In this document: positions 7,920 through 18,058 of the stretch, piece by piece
Layout: every line of letters begins with the position of its first letter
Numbering within the stretch: position 1 is the first letter of the stretch
NCBI RefSeq assembly: GCF_011493005.1
Contig: NZ_CP049157.1
Location: 1,178,001-1,242,000 of the forward strand
Direction: 5' to 3'
DNA length: 64,000 nucleotides
Source of the DNA: Caballeronia sp. SBC1
GTDB lineage: Bacteria > Pseudomonadota > Gammaproteobacteria > Burkholderiales > Burkholderiaceae
The notes under the pieces: model-generated
What the model saw: only the letters and a program-made list of their open reading frames with translations
What the model was told of the DNA's origin: nothing
Databases searched by the model: none
Translations under genes and position numbers: made by a program

Positions 7920-9860
7920 ATGCGTCTTGGAGTCTGCTATTACCCGGAACACTGGCCCGAATCGATGTGGAAAGACGATGCGGCGCGCATGAAGGCGCTG
8001 GGTATTGACCGCGTCCGGATTGCGGAGTTCGCGTGGAGCCGGATCGAACCGTCGCCAGGCGAATACAACTGGGACTGGCTGGATCGCGCAATCGATGTGC
8101 TCGCTAACGCGGGCCTGAAGGTCGTCATGTGCACACCGACCGCGACACCGCCGAAGTGGCTGATCGATCGTCATCCAGACATCCTGCCTATTGGCGCCGA
8201 TGGCCGCCCGCGTGCGTTCGGCTCGCGCCGCCATTACGATTTTTCATCGCCTTCGTACTTCGAGGCATCGCAGAAGATTTGCACGGCTGTGGCCGAGCGT
8301 TATGGCAAACATCCCGCCGTCGCGTTCTGGCAAACAGACAATGAGTTTGGCTGCCATAACACCGTGGTCAGCTATTCGCCCGCCGCGTTGCAGCGTTTTC
8401 GAGGATGGCTGGAGCATCGCTATGGCACCATCGACGCGCTTAATACTGCGTGGGGCACGGTCTTCTGGAGCATGGAGTTCCGTAGCTTCGACGAAATCGA
8501 CCTGCCCGTTGGCACCGTGACGGAAGCCCATCCGACGCATCGCCTGGACTACCGCCGTTTCGCCTCGGATGAAGTCGTGCGCTACAACCGCATGCAGACC
8601 GAGATCATTCGCGCGCATTCGCCGCAGCGGCCAGTCGCGCACAACTTCATGCAGCTATTCACCGAGTTCGATCACTACAAGGTCGCGGCCGACCTGGATA
8701 TCGCGACATGGGACAGTTATCCGCTCGGCGCGCTGGAGGAGCAGTGGTTTGATCCATCGATCAAGTCGAAGTGGCTGCGTACGGGTCATCCCGACTTCGC
8801 ATCGTTTAATCACGATGTGTATCGCGGTATGTCGAAGTTGCCGTTCTGGGTCATGGAGCAGCAGCCGGGTCCGGTGAACTGGGCGCATTGGAATCCCGCG
8901 CCGCTGCCGGGCATGGTGCGTCTCTGGAGTTGGGAAGCGTTTGCGCATGGCGCTGGATGCGTATCGTATTTTCGCTGGCGGCAGGCGCCGTTCGCACAGG
9001 AACAGATGCACGCGGGTTTGAACACGCCGGATAACCGGCTCGATATGGGCGGCGCGGAAGCGTCGGTCGTGGCGAAAGAAATTGAGCAGGTGCTGGAGGC
9101 AGATGGTGAATCTAAGGTATCCACCAAAGTCGCGCTTGTTTGGGATTACGAAGCAAAATGGTTGTTCGAGATTCATCCGCAAGGTGCTGATTTTCACTAT
9201 CCGCGTTTTGCGTTCGAGTACTACAGTGCATTGCGCAGCCTTGGGCTGGATGTCGATGTGATTCCGGTGGATGCTCCGCTGGATGGATACAAGATGATCG
9301 TCGTGCCGCCGCTGCCGGTGGTACCCGCCGATTTTGCCGACAGGCTCGCGGCAAGCCGTGCACAAGTGGTGCTTGGACCGCGTACGGGGTCGAAGACGGT
9401 CAACCTGACGATTCCCGCGGCGTTGCCGCCGGGCGAGGACATCGCCAAACTGATCCCCATCCGCGTGTGGCGCGTTGAATCAATGCGGCCGAACGTGACC
9501 GAAAAAGTGGACCAACGCGGTGAGGCGCGGCACTGGCGCGACTTCATCGAGACGAGCGATGGTGCGCAGATTGAAGCGACGTTCGCCGATGGGCACCCTG
9601 CTATCGTACGCAGCGGTTCCGTACTCTATCTCGCCAGTCTCTTCGATGAAACGCTGACACAGGACATCTTCCTGAACGTGGCGAAAGCAGCCGGTATCGA
9701 AGCCGCACCACTGCCCGACGGCATACGGATCAGCCGACGCGGTGGCTTGACTTACGTCTTCAACTACAACGCGACGCCGTACAAGATTCCGGCGGCCGCC
9801 AGCTTCATAGTGGGGCAGGAGGAAGTAGAACCGCAGGGCGTCGCAATTTATAGAGCATAG
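7920..9860 (+). CDS. GH42 beta-galactosidase
   Basis: 646 residues, the usual length for glycoside hydrolase family 42. The start [13 protein letters not shown] is characteristic. The acid/base glutamate is Glu142 in TDNEFG and the nucleophile is Glu313 in WVMEQQPG. The TIM barrel (about 1-390) is followed by the trimerisation (about 400-590) and small C-terminal beta domains. No signal peptide is present, so it acts in the cytosol on imported galactosides. It begins 11 bp after the ATPase gene and 35 bp before the binding protein, so uptake and hydrolysis are co-transcribed. The substrate may be plant galactan-derived oligosaccharide rather than lactose (inference). Confidence 0.93.
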   Translation: MRLGVCYYPEHWPESMWKDDAARMKALGIDRVRIAEFAWSRIEPSPGEYNWDWLDRAIDVLANAGLKVVMCTPTATPPKWLIDRHPDILPIGADGRPRAFGSRRHYDFSSPSYFEASQKICTAVAERYGKHPAVAFWQTDNEFGCHNTVVSYSPAALQRFRGWLEHRYGTIDALNTAWGTVFWSMEFRSFDEIDLPVGTVTEAHPTHRLDYRRFASDEVVRYNRMQTEIIRAHSPQRPVAHNFMQLFTEFDHYKVAADLDIATWDSYPLGALEEQWFDPSIKSKWLRTGHPDFASFNHDVYRGMSKLPFWVMEQQPGPVNWAHWNPAPLPGMVRLWSWEAFAHGAGCVSYFRWRQAPFAQEQMHAGLNTPDNRLDMGGAEASVVAKEIEQVLEADGESKVSTKVALVWDYEAKWLFEIHPQGADFHYPRFAFEYYSALRSLGLDVDVIPVDAPLDGYKMIVVPPLPVVPADFADRLAASRAQVVLGPRTGSKTVNLTIPAALPPGEDIAKLIPIRVWRVESMRPNVTEKVDQRGEARHWRDFIETSDGAQIEATFADGHPAIVRSGSVLYLASLFDETLTQDIFLNVAKAAGIEAAPLPDGIRISRRGGLTYVFNYNATPYKIPAAASFIVGQEEVEPQGVAIYRA

Positions 9861-9895
9861 CTAAGCAGACAACACTCATCGATGAGGAGACACGC

Positions 9896-11140
9896 ATGAA
9901 AACCTTGATTCGCCACGGACTGACCGGTGCGGCGCTGGCCGTCGTTTTGGCCACGACCAGCATTGCGCAGGCGGGGACCTTGACCGCGAATATCGCGTTC
10001 AAAGGGGCAAGCCAGCGCGCGGTCTGGCAACAGACCTTCGATGCCTTTAAGAAAGCGCATCCGGATATTGACGTGAAGGTGACCTTCGTCGATGAAGAAG
10101 CCTACAAGGTGCAATTGCCCGGCTGGCTCACAACCGTCGCGCCCGATATTGTCAACTGGCACAACGGCGAGCGCATGGCGTACTACGCGAAGCGCGGCCT
10201 GTTCGAAGACCTGACGCCTGACTGGAACAAGAACGGCTGGAACGCGATGTACGCGTCGACGAAAGAATCATCCACGTACAACGGCAAGCAATATTCGGCA
10301 CCGACCGTGTATTACGCGTGGGGCATGTTCTACCGGAAGGACCTGTTCCAGAAGGTGGGCATTACCGCGGAGCCGAAGACATGGCCTGAATTCCTGGAAG
10401 ACTGCAAGAAACTGAAAGCCGCGGGCATTGCGCCGGTTGCAGTGGCAGGACGGGATGCGTGGACACTTGCCGGCTGGTTCGATTACCTCGACCTGCGCAT
10501 CAACGGCAACGCGTTTCATCAGAAGCTGATGGCGGGCGACATCGCCTACACGGACCCGCGCGTGAAGAAGGTTTATACAACGTGGAAGGGCTTGATCGAC
10601 GACAAGGTGTTCATCGACAACTCGCTGTCCTACGACCTTGATGCAGTGCAGCCGTTCTTGTTCCAGGGCAAGGCGGCCATGATGCTGATGGGCACGTTCA
10701 TTACCGGCGGATTCCCGGAGAACATCAAGCCGCAGATGGGCTTCTTCCAGTTCCCGATCATCGACAGCAATGTGCCGACAGCTGAAGATGGTCCGGTGGA
10801 GTCGTTGCATATTCCGTCGAAGGCGAAGAACAAGGCGGACGCACACACGTTCCTGGCCTTCGCGGAAACGCCGGATATCAGCGCGCAACTGGCGAAGGGA
10901 TTGGGGTCGTTGCCGGCCAACAGCAAGTCGCCGGAACCGGATGATCCCATTTCGAAGATCGGCTTCCAGATCCTCTCGCAGACGAAGGGTGGCATTGCTC
11001 AGTTCTACGACCGCGACATGACGAAGGAGATGGCTGACGAAGGCATGAAGGGCATGCAGCAGTTCGTGTCCGATCCGACCCAGCTGGACTCGATCCTGGC
11101 GCAGCTCGAAGCTACACGCAAGCGTATCTACAAGAAGTAG
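9896..11140 (+). CDS. Extracellular sugar-binding protein of ABC transporter
   Basis: 414 residues with a Sec signal peptide (about residues 1-26, ending SIAQAG) and the cluster 1 (MalE-like) solute-binding fold (ANIAFKGASQRAVW; VAPDIVNWHNGERM). A ribosome binding site GAGGAG lies just upstream. It would deliver a galactoside to the permeases encoded next. The specificity can only be inferred from the GH42 gene in the same operon. Confidence 0.9.
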   Translation: MKTLIRHGLTGAALAVVLATTSIAQAGTLTANIAFKGASQRAVWQQTFDAFKKAHPDIDVKVTFVDEEAYKVQLPGWLTTVAPDIVNWHNGERMAYYAKRGLFEDLTPDWNKNGWNAMYASTKESSTYNGKQYSAPTVYYAWGMFYRKDLFQKVGITAEPKTWPEFLEDCKKLKAAGIAPVAVAGRDAWTLAGWFDYLDLRINGNAFHQKLMAGDIAYTDPRVKKVYTTWKGLIDDKVFIDNSLSYDLDAVQPFLFQGKAAMMLMGTFITGGFPENIKPQMGFFQFPIIDSNVPTAEDGPVESLHIPSKAKNKADAHTFLAFAETPDISAQLAKGLGSLPANSKSPEPDDPISKIGFQILSQTKGGIAQFYDRDMTKEMADEGMKGMQQFVSDPTQLDSILAQLEATRKRIYKK

Positions 11141-11210
11141 TGTGACGAGGGCGGCTTGCGACCATCGCGCGCCGCCCTGGTAATGAGCACAAGGATCAGG
11201 AGAGCACGTC

Positions 11211-12119
11211 ATGTCCGAAACCCTCAGCGTTCCGGCGATAAAAACAAAGCGCCGCAGAAGGATGTCGGCCACTGCACGCCAGCAGCGGCTGGCGGCGTTC
11301 CTGTTCCTCGCGCCGGCCTGCATCATGGTCGCGATCTACGTGATCTGGCCGATCTTCTCCAGCCTTCGGCTCAGCTTTTACAACTGGGACGGGATGACGG
11401 AGAAGACCTTCATAGGCTTCGATAACTACGTCGAACTCTTCCACGCGCCCACCTTCTATACCGCGCTGAAGAACAATGTCTTGTGGCTGATCCTGTTCTT
11501 GCTGGCCCCCCCGATGGGTCTCGCCGTCGCGTTGTACCTGAACCAGGCGGTAAGAGGCATTCGCATGGTGAAGTCGCTGTTCTTCGCGCCGTTCGTGTTG
11601 TCCGGCGTGGTGGTCGGCTTGATGTTCAGCTGGTTCTACGACCCGACCTTCGGCTTGCTGAAGTTGATTCTCGGACACGGCGTGCCGGTGCTGGGAGATC
11701 CGCATTACGTGACCTTCGGGATCATCTTCGCCGCGCTTTGGCCCCAGACTGCCTACTGCATGATCCTGTACCTGACCGGACTGACATCGCTTAATTCCGA
11801 GCAGATAGAAGCCGCCCGCATGGAAGGCGCGAAGGGCTGGACCATGCTTTGGCACGTCGTCCTGCCGCAGCTTCGTCCAACTACCTTCATGGCGATTGTT
11901 GTGACTATCATCGGTGCATTGCGCAGCTTCGACCTGATCTCCGTCATGAGTGGCGGCGGTCCGTTCGAAAGCTCGACCGTGCTCGCTTATTACATGTACG
12001 ACCAAGCGATCAAGTATTACCGCATCGGCTATTCCGCAGCGATCGCCGTGGTGCTGTTCGCGATCATGATGGTGTACATCGTTTATCACTTGCGCCGAAT
12101 GTTGCGCACCGAGCAATAA
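11211..12119 (+). CDS. Sugar ABC transporter permease 1 (MalF-like)
   Basis: 302 residues with about six membrane segments, the first at roughly residues 25-50 (FLFLAPACIMVAIYVIW). The cytoplasmic EAA coupling loop reads EAARMEGAKGWTMLWHVVLP. An AGGAGA ribosome binding site precedes the start at 11211. It pairs with the next permease to form the heterodimeric channel. Confidence 0.9.
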   Translation: MSETLSVPAIKTKRRRRMSATARQQRLAAFLFLAPACIMVAIYVIWPIFSSLRLSFYNWDGMTEKTFIGFDNYVELFHAPTFYTALKNNVLWLILFLLAPPMGLAVALYLNQAVRGIRMVKSLFFAPFVLSGVVVGLMFSWFYDPTFGLLKLILGHGVPVLGDPHYVTFGIIFAALWPQTAYCMILYLTGLTSLNSEQIEAARMEGAKGWTMLWHVVLPQLRPTTFMAIVVTIIGALRSFDLISVMSGGGPFESSTVLAYYMYDQAIKYYRIGYSAAIAVVLFAIMMVYIVYHLRRMLRTEQ

Positions 12120-12133
12120 GCCAGGAGCTCGCC

Positions 12134-12985
12134 ATGTTTCCAATGCCTGTCGCCAAGTGGAAGCCCGTCAACCGGGCGCTTTACAAGTTGTCGTTACCGG
12201 TCGCGCTCGTGATCTGGTTGCTGCCGCTGATAGCAGTGATGGTGACGTCCATTCGTTCCTCCGATGAACTCGTCGAAGGCAATTACTGGGGTTGGCCACG
12301 GCACTTTTCGCTGATCGCCAACTATAGCGATGCGCTGACGACTTCACCTATGCTCCATTACTTGTGGAACAGCGTGCTGATTACGGTACCGGCCGTAGTC
12401 GGCTCTATCGTGCTGGCTTCCATGGCCGGTTTTGCATTGGCGATCTATTCGTTTCGGGGTAACACCACGTTGTTCGCCACGTTTGTCGCGGGAAACTTTG
12501 TGCCTATCCAGATCCTGATGATCCCGGTGCGAGACCTGTCGTTGCAGATGGGCATCTTTAATACTGTCGGCGCGCTGATCCTGTTTCACGTTTCGTTTCA
12601 GACCGGTTTTTGCGCGTTGTTCCTGCGCAATTTCATCAAGCAGTTGCCGTTCGAATTGGTCGAAGCCGCGCGCATTGAAGGCGCGAATGAGTGGACCGTG
12701 TTCTTTCGCATCGTCTTGCCATTGATTCGTCCGGCGCTAGCCGCATTGGCAATCCTGGTCTTTACGTTCGTATGGAACGACTATTTCTGGGCGTTGTGCC
12801 TCACCACGGGAGACGAAGCTGCACCCATTACCGTGGGCGTTGCCGCGCTCAAGGGCCAGTGGGTGACGTCGTGGAACCTGGTCTCGGCGGGATCGATACT
12901 GGCCGCGTTGCCGTCGGTCATGATGTTCTTCGCGATGCAGCGGCACTTCGTTGCCGGGCTGACGTTTGGGGCAACGAAGGGTTAG
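12134..12985 (+). CDS. Sugar ABC transporter permease 2 (MalG-like)
   Basis: 283 residues from ATG 12134, which has AGGAG 6 bp upstream. The same frame extends further upstream, but it overlaps the first permease and is not credible. About six membrane helices, with the EAA loop VEAARIEGANEWTVFFRIVL. It lies 14 bp after permease 1 and is the last gene of the galactoside operon. Confidence 0.9.
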   Translation: MFPMPVAKWKPVNRALYKLSLPVALVIWLLPLIAVMVTSIRSSDELVEGNYWGWPRHFSLIANYSDALTTSPMLHYLWNSVLITVPAVVGSIVLASMAGFALAIYSFRGNTTLFATFVAGNFVPIQILMIPVRDLSLQMGIFNTVGALILFHVSFQTGFCALFLRNFIKQLPFELVEAARIEGANEWTVFFRIVLPLIRPALAALAILVFTFVWNDYFWALCLTTGDEAAPITVGVAALKGQWVTSWNLVSAGSILAALPSVMMFFAMQRHFVAGLTFGATKG

Positions 12986-13105
12986 GGGCATCGGCTATTC
13001 GTATAACCGATTTTCGATCTGGACAACGACATAGTCTGTCCTTGAAGGCTATTCGGGTGCTAAAGAAAGACCCATAAATCAAGCTAAATCCCGCTAATTG
13101 GGCAG

Positions 13106-13175
13106 CTTTGATTTATTAATCAAAGACCCCTCCAGTCCTGCCTCCGACCCGCCGATATACCTTCGATAGAAGGTA
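13106..13175. promoter_or_regulatory. Two stacked dyads upstream of the chemoreceptor gene
   Basis: CTTTGATT-TATT-AATCAAAG (13106-13125) is a perfect 8-bp inverted repeat with a 4-base loop. TACCTTC-GATA-GAAGGTA (13158-13175) is a perfect 7-bp inverted repeat ending 23 bp before the next start codon. Neither is followed by a T-run, so operators are more likely than terminators, although the first could help end the upstream operon. Confidence 0.4.
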
Positions 13176-13198
13176 CACGACCAGTCGGAGACAATCGG

Positions 13199-14797
13199 AT
13201 GAAAATATCAAAAGCACCCACCGTATCCCAACTTTCGGGATATGCAAGCCTATTTAGTCACATCAGCTTGCGTACCAGCATCACGCTTGTCTTGGCGGTT
13301 TTTGCCGCGCTGTTGATTGCGGTCAGCGCATTGGCTGGCGTCGCGCTTCAAACCAGTAACGCCGCGATTGAAAAGATGTACACGGAAGACACGCGCTCGC
13401 TTCTTCAAATCAAAAGTAGCTATGAACACGTGATGCATGCACGTCTCGCGCTGGGCAGCTTTGCAGCGCTCTATGGACTAGGCGATGTTCAGCCGGCGTT
13501 GCTTGAAGGTGCACATAGCGACCTGCGTCAATCGGACGAGGAAGTGCGCGCATACCTTGCAACCGCATCGGCGGACGATACCGAAACGGCCCTACGCGGT
13601 CGCTTTGTCGCCGCGCGCCAGAAGTATCTGCATGACGGTCTCGAAGCCTCTTTCGACGCACTCGGTAAAAGTGATTTCTCGGCCTACAAGTCGCTGCAGG
13701 GCGCTGAAACGGAAGCGCTGGCTAATACCTTCGGCGCGCAAGTGGCTGCACTGGAACGGGTTCTCACCGAGCGCCAGAAGGCACGCTATACCAGCGCTCA
13801 AGACCGCTTCCACATGATGCTCTGGCTTCTCGCCGCGGCGGCGTTCGCGTCGGTGGTCATCGGTACATTTGCTCGTCATGCATTGCTCAACGCAATCGTC
13901 AAACCGGTCGCGCGAGCGATTCGCCAGTTTCAGCGGATCGCTGCGGGCGACCTGACGAATCCCGTCGATATCGGCCGCGACAACGAGATGGGCGCGCTAT
14001 TGCGCGCGCTCGAGCAGATGCAGCAATCGCTGGTCGAGACCGTGACGACTGTGCGCGCCAGCACCGAATCGATCAACGTTGGCGCAACGGAAATCGCCAG
14101 CGGCAACAATGACCTTTCCATTCGAACTGAGCAACAGGCGGTGTCGCTGGAAACCACGGCAAGCAGCATGGAGCAAATCACGGCGACAGCGAAAGCGAGC
14201 TTCGAGAGCGCCCGGCAAGCGAGAGAGATGGCGACACAAGCATCGGAAATGGCGGTCAAGGGAGGCGCAGTCGTCAGCAATGTAGTGACCACGATGCAAG
14301 GCATTGCCGCTCATTCGAAGAAAATTTCGGAGATCACAAGTGTGATTGACGGCATCGCTTTCCAGACGAACATCCTGGCGCTCAACGCGGCAGTCGAAGC
14401 GGCGCGTGCCGGCGAACAGGGCCGGGGTTTTGCGGTCGTGGCCGGTGAGGTACGCAGTCTCGCGCAGCGCAGCGCATCGGCAGCTCAGGAGATCAAGATG
14501 CTCATTCAGGATTCGAGTGCGCATATCGACGCTGGATCGACGCTCGTGGAAAGCGCAGGGACGACCATCGGCAGTGTGGTGAGCGCGGTCGAACGCGTCT
14601 GCCAGATCGTGACGGAGATATCCGCTGCGGCAGGCGAACAAAGCAAGGGGATCGAGCAGGTCAATCTGGCGGTCGCAACCATGGACCAGAGCACGCAGCA
14701 AAACGCGGCGCTCGTCGAGGAAGCCGCCGCCGCGGCACAGTCCCTCAAGAGTCAGGCGAGAACGTTAAGCGAGGCTGTGGAGGTGTTTCGGCTTTAA
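13199..14797 (+). CDS. Methyl-accepting chemotaxis protein
   Basis: 532 residues. A first membrane segment (about 25-48) is followed by a four-helix Tar-like periplasmic sensor domain (about 49-200), a second membrane segment (about 203-225), a HAMP linker and the cytoplasmic signalling hairpin. The conserved tip reads [20 protein letters not shown] and then [19 protein letters not shown]. No C-terminal NWETF-like tether is present. It lies 213 bp downstream of the sugar operon in the same direction. It might sense the sugar-bound binding protein, but nothing in the sequence shows this. Confidence 0.93.
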   Translation: MKISKAPTVSQLSGYASLFSHISLRTSITLVLAVFAALLIAVSALAGVALQTSNAAIEKMYTEDTRSLLQIKSSYEHVMHARLALGSFAALYGLGDVQPALLEGAHSDLRQSDEEVRAYLATASADDTETALRGRFVAARQKYLHDGLEASFDALGKSDFSAYKSLQGAETEALANTFGAQVAALERVLTERQKARYTSAQDRFHMMLWLLAAAAFASVVIGTFARHALLNAIVKPVARAIRQFQRIAAGDLTNPVDIGRDNEMGALLRALEQMQQSLVETVTTVRASTESINVGATEIASGNNDLSIRTEQQAVSLETTASSMEQITATAKASFESARQAREMATQASEMAVKGGAVVSNVVTTMQGIAAHSKKISEITSVIDGIAFQTNILALNAAVEAARAGEQGRGFAVVAGEVRSLAQRSASAAQEIKMLIQDSSAHIDAGSTLVESAGTTIGSVVSAVERVCQIVTEISAAAGEQSKGIEQVNLAVATMDQSTQQNAALVEEAAAAAQSLKSQARTLSEAVEVFRL

Positions 14798-14933
14798 GGC
14801 GTACACGTGGCATGCCCAGTGCCGGCAAGAATTGGCGGCCACGATGTTGAGCGCCGCTTGACGCAGCGCGGCGAGTGAACGCCAGGCGCCAGTCCTGCCC
14901 CTTTCACAGCGGCTGGACTGGCGTGACCGGAAA

Positions 14934-15143
14934 TCAGGCCTGTGTTCCGGCACTGTCCGCGTCATCCGGACTGGCTTCGTCCTCTTTCTTTTCTACCAGC
15001 GACTCAAGAGCGCCAGCGCCTTTAAAGCCGGCCACGGCCGCAATCCCTTTCGTCAGGATTGAAGCATCCGGATCGACCTTGTCCGTTGCTTCCACTGCCG
15101 CGATTGCGCCTGCAACCTTACCTACCTCATCCAGAAATCCCAT
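14934..15143 (-). CDS. Small conserved-looking hypothetical protein
   Basis: A 69-residue acidic protein from ATG 15143 (MGFLDEVGKVAGAIAAVE), preferred over a GTG three codons upstream because GGTGA sits at the right distance. The Ala/Gly/Val-rich first half and the acidic tail (EKKEDEASPDDADSAG) suggest a small soluble protein. There is no recognisable domain. It stands alone between the chemoreceptor (convergent) and a palindrome at 15162-15191. Confidence 0.55.
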   Translation of the reverse strand: MGFLDEVGKVAGAIAAVEATDKVDPDASILTKGIAAVAGFKGAGALESLVEKKEDEASPDDADSAGTQA

Positions 15144-15161
15144 ATCGATCACCGTATATAT

Positions 15162-15191
15162 TGAACGTGAACGCGCTGTATTTCACGTTCA
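15162..15191. promoter_or_regulatory. Perfect 10-bp inverted repeat, probable operator
   Basis: TGAACGTGAA and TTCACGTTCA are separated by exactly 10 bp, so equivalent bases lie about two helical turns apart. The repeat is 19 bp upstream of the small gene read leftward (start 15143). It looks like a dimeric regulator site; the regulator is unknown. Confidence 0.45.
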
Positions 15192-15838
15192 CGCATATCA
15201 AAGGACGTCGCGGGTGGAACCTTCAGCGGCATCTCCCACCGGCGACACTTCTTCCTCTTTCAGCCTCGTCGACGCCTACGCCCATTTGGAGTGCACGGCA
15301 ACGAGGGACATGTCTTACGTTGATGACGGCCGTCTGCCCGCCATCGTCAAAGACAATATCACCCCGCGAACCGCGACACTGTAAATTCTTGTTATGGGCC
15401 TTCGCGGTCGTTCTTCAGTTCAGCGCCAACGCGCGCTACAGCCGTCCAGATCAGCTCGCCGGCGTCAGCGCACGGGGGCTTTCAGTTGCCTGCTTATCGC
15501 CGTCCGATCGTTCACTCCAGGTCCAGGCGATGCGCCTTGTATTTGCGCAAATGTGTGTCGTGCGCAATTTCTACAGCTACCTGATTAAGCGAATGCTGAG
15601 CTGAAAGGCGATGACTTTATCAACGGTGGCCGCAATGTTGTGCGTCCGCGAAATGGCGCGAGTGCCAACAACGCGCGCAAGCGCACGACGTCTAACTACA
15701 CATCTTTTTGGGCGGACTGTAACCCTTGCTGGCAATTGGGCGAAATACCCTATGAAACGTCTGTACTCAAGCGTCCCCTGGACCGGCAGGCACGTCGGCA
15801 AGTCAACGGTCGATAAATGACCCTTTTGGAGAGCAATG
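15192..15838. other. Intergenic stretch without a supportable gene
   Basis: About 650 bp. Short open frames occur on both strands, but their translations are Arg/Ser/Cys-rich and lack ribosome binding sites or family features. The right end must hold the promoter of the DUF4148 gene; GGAG at 15828-15831 is its ribosome binding site. Confidence 0.5.
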
Positions 15839-16084
15839 ATGAAACTGAACAAGTTAATGACGATCATGGCCGTGGCGGCGCTTGGTGTGTCGACGCTGGC
15901 GAGCGCGCAATCCGTGCAACCTGTGGACGGAAACGCAATGGCGGCGACATCGAATCAAGGTCCGAAAACACGCGAGCAAGTGCGTGCAGAATTGGCCCAC
16001 GCTCGCATGGACGGCACCATCTCACGTTTCGGCAACCCCGATCCGTATGGACCGGGCGGAACACCGAATTTCACGCGGCATTAA
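15839..16084 (+). CDS. DUF4148 family secreted protein
   Basis: 81 residues from the second ATG of an ATGATG pair, which has better spacing to GGAG. A Sec signal peptide (KLMTIMAVAALGVSTLASA) is followed by the DUF4148 pattern TREQVRAELAHARMDG and a Gly/Pro-rich tail. DUF4148 proteins are abundant small periplasmic proteins in Burkholderia and relatives with no assigned function. Confidence 0.8.
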   Translation: MKLNKLMTIMAVAALGVSTLASAQSVQPVDGNAMAATSNQGPKTREQVRAELAHARMDGTISRFGNPDPYGPGGTPNFTRH

Positions 16085-16246
16085 ACGACGGGCGGGGCGC
16101 GGCAACAGGTCAATCACTACAAGACGAAGGGGAGGTCGCGAGGACTGGCCAGCAGTATGAATGACACCAGTTTGAAATTGAATCAATGAAGGTCAATTGT
16201 GTAGGCATCCTTATATTTGTATTATCAACATGAAACTGGAGATCTG

Positions 16247-16540
16247 ATGAAAACGATTCGGAAAATCATCCTGTGCGCAGTGCTTCCGCTGTCGCTGGCG
16301 ACAGGCCTCGCGCATGCTCAGGGAATTGGGCACGCCGGTATGTATCTGATGCCACAGGACTATCAAATGATGATGGAGAAGCTGACGCCCGAACAACGGA
16401 CTCAGGCCATCACCATTCAGCAGAAAATGATGCAAATGGAGATGGACCACAAGGAAGCCATGGCTCAAATGGAAATGAAGCACGAGCACGAAATGATGCA
16501 GATGCAGAACCAGCTGCTGGAGCTGTTCAAGGGCCACTAG
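16247..16540 (+). CDS. Small periplasmic Met/His-rich protein
   Basis: 97 residues from ATG 16247, with CTGGAG upstream. A signal peptide (about 1-24, ending LAHAQ) is followed by a short segment and then an amphipathic helix extraordinarily rich in Met, Gln, Glu and His (KMMQMEMDHKEAMAQMEM, then KHEHEMMQMQ). Over a dozen methionines fall in about 65 mature residues. Such composition is known in periplasmic copper/silver-binding or oxidant-scavenging proteins and in Spy-like chaperones, but no named family is recognised. It is 167 bp upstream of the patatin gene, probably a separate unit. Confidence 0.75.
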   Translation: MKTIRKIILCAVLPLSLATGLAHAQGIGHAGMYLMPQDYQMMMEKLTPEQRTQAITIQQKMMQMEMDHKEAMAQMEMKHEHEMMQMQNQLLELFKGH

Positions 16541-16707
16541 CCCTGTCGAGGAATGGTTTACCGAGGCCGCTTCGGGCGCAATATATCAGTGTCCCGGCAC
16601 GAGGCAGCTTCGGTAACCCCAACGCCGGGGGCGACGCTGATTGGCCGGGTTGCCTGTCGGCGATCCATGAACATCGCATGTGGTATTGCCACGCAGGAGC
16701 GGCAGAC

Positions 16708-17604
16708 ATGTCCTTTGATCATCCCCCTCTATCCGTTTCATCGGGGTTGACCGCCTTCGTATTCGCGGGTGGCGGCAGCCTCGGTGCGATCGAGGTCGGC
16801 ATGCTGCGCGAGTTGCTCGACCGGGGCGTGCGTCCGGATTGCGTGATTGGCGCGTCGGCGGGCGCCATCAACGCGGCGTATTTTGCCGGCCGGCCCAATG
16901 CCGATGGCGTCGCCAAGCTTGAATCGCTTTGGTGTCGCATCAGACGACGGGACATCATGCCACTCAGCATGTTTGCGCTGTTCGAGATGATGCTGAGTCG
17001 GCGTTCTCACCTCGTCGAGGCGACAGCGCTGCGCTTCCTGCTGGAAAACAATTTGCCCTATGAGCGAGTGGAGCAAGCGACCATACCGCTTCACGTTGTC
17101 GCGACCAACATGCTGAGCGGCGACGAGGTCATCCTCTCGTCAGGCCCGGTGGTCGATGCCGTCCTTGCGAGCGCCGCAATTCCTGGCGTGTTTCCGCCAA
17201 TACGCGTTAACGGAGTCGATCTCGTCGATGGCGGCGTAGCCAACAATACGCCGGTCTCGGTAGCCGTCGGACTCGGCGCGACACGCATCATCGTGCTGCC
17301 GGCTGGTTTCGCCTGTGCGCTGCAGAAACCGCCGGCCAACGCGATCGCGCAGGCCATTCATGCGTTGACGCTTATCATCGCGCGGCAGCTTGTGCGTGAT
17401 CTGGCGTTCTATTCGTCGCGTGTGGAGATCTTTGTTGTACCACCCTTGTGTCCGCTCGATGTATCGCCTTACGACTATACGCAGTGCGATCGCCTGATCG
17501 AGCGTGCTGCCGTGCAAACGCGTGCGTGGCTAAGCGACGGTGGCCTCGAACGCGTGGTCATCCCGGCTCAACTGCACGAGCACGCGCATGCCGAGGCGGT
17601 TTAG
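16708..17604 (+). CDS. Patatin-like phospholipase (RssA/NTE type)
   Basis: 298 residues from ATG 16708, chosen because AGGAG lies 9 bp upstream and the patatin fold starts soon after. The oxyanion motif is AGGGSLGAIEVG, the nucleophile elbow GASAGA and the catalytic Asp is in VDGGVAN, so the Ser-Asp dyad is complete. There is no signal peptide, so it is a cytosolic or membrane-associated acyl hydrolase. It stands alone in its orientation and nothing nearby suggests export. Confidence 0.88.
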   Translation: MSFDHPPLSVSSGLTAFVFAGGGSLGAIEVGMLRELLDRGVRPDCVIGASAGAINAAYFAGRPNADGVAKLESLWCRIRRRDIMPLSMFALFEMMLSRRSHLVEATALRFLLENNLPYERVEQATIPLHVVATNMLSGDEVILSSGPVVDAVLASAAIPGVFPPIRVNGVDLVDGGVANNTPVSVAVGLGATRIIVLPAGFACALQKPPANAIAQAIHALTLIIARQLVRDLAFYSSRVEIFVVPPLCPLDVSPYDYTQCDRLIERAAVQTRAWLSDGGLERVVIPAQLHEHAHAEAV

Positions 17605-17792
17605 CCAATGGAAAGCGGCGATATTAAATCGACAGCCGCACTGCATCTGAACGTTACCGTCCTACGTATCTCGTCTAATGTCATCTTCTGGCGTTCGAGG
17701 CGTTTGAATTAAACACTGACTTCTCGAGAGATCCGCTCGCGACTGCTGATAGGTCGTGCTTTGCCAAGTTTTGCCCGGCTAGGGAGTAAGCA

Positions 17793-18002
17793 ATGTGCAA
17801 CGACCTCACTGAGTTCGAGCTTAACTGGCTTCTTGAGCTAGCAATAAATGGCGATGCTACGGTGCCTGCGGCCCTGTTGAAGCGCTTTCGAGAGCTGGGA
17901 TATGCGGAACAACTGTTTTCGCAGATCCAGGCTTCGGACCTTGGCCGTGAACGATTGCTGGCGAGGGCGCGACGCGCTCTCGCGCCGCACGCGAAAGCGT
18001 GA
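17793..18002 (+). CDS. Small hypothetical protein
   Basis: 69 residues (MCNDLTEFELNWLLELAING onward) with AGGGAG 9 bp before the ATG. The protein is predicted helical, acidic at the N-terminus and basic at the C-terminus (RERLLARARRALAPHAKA). No domain is recognised. The good ribosome binding site and natural composition support coding. Confidence 0.55.
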   Translation: MCNDLTEFELNWLLELAINGDATVPAALLKRFRELGYAEQLFSQIQASDLGRERLLARARRALAPHAKA

Positions 18003-18058
18003 CAACTCGCTTTTGCGGACTGAAACCTTACTCCGTTTGCGCTGGCATCGGCTGACGG

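Noticed and set aside
10268..11326. 352-codon open frame opposite the sugar-binding protein gene
   Set aside because: Antisense to a clear solute-binding protein; its composition is Arg/Leu/His-rich without motifs or a signal.
11196..12143. 315-codon open frame opposite permease 1
   Set aside because: Antisense to a clear membrane permease; the highly charged, His-rich translation mirrors the hydrophobic codons of the real gene.
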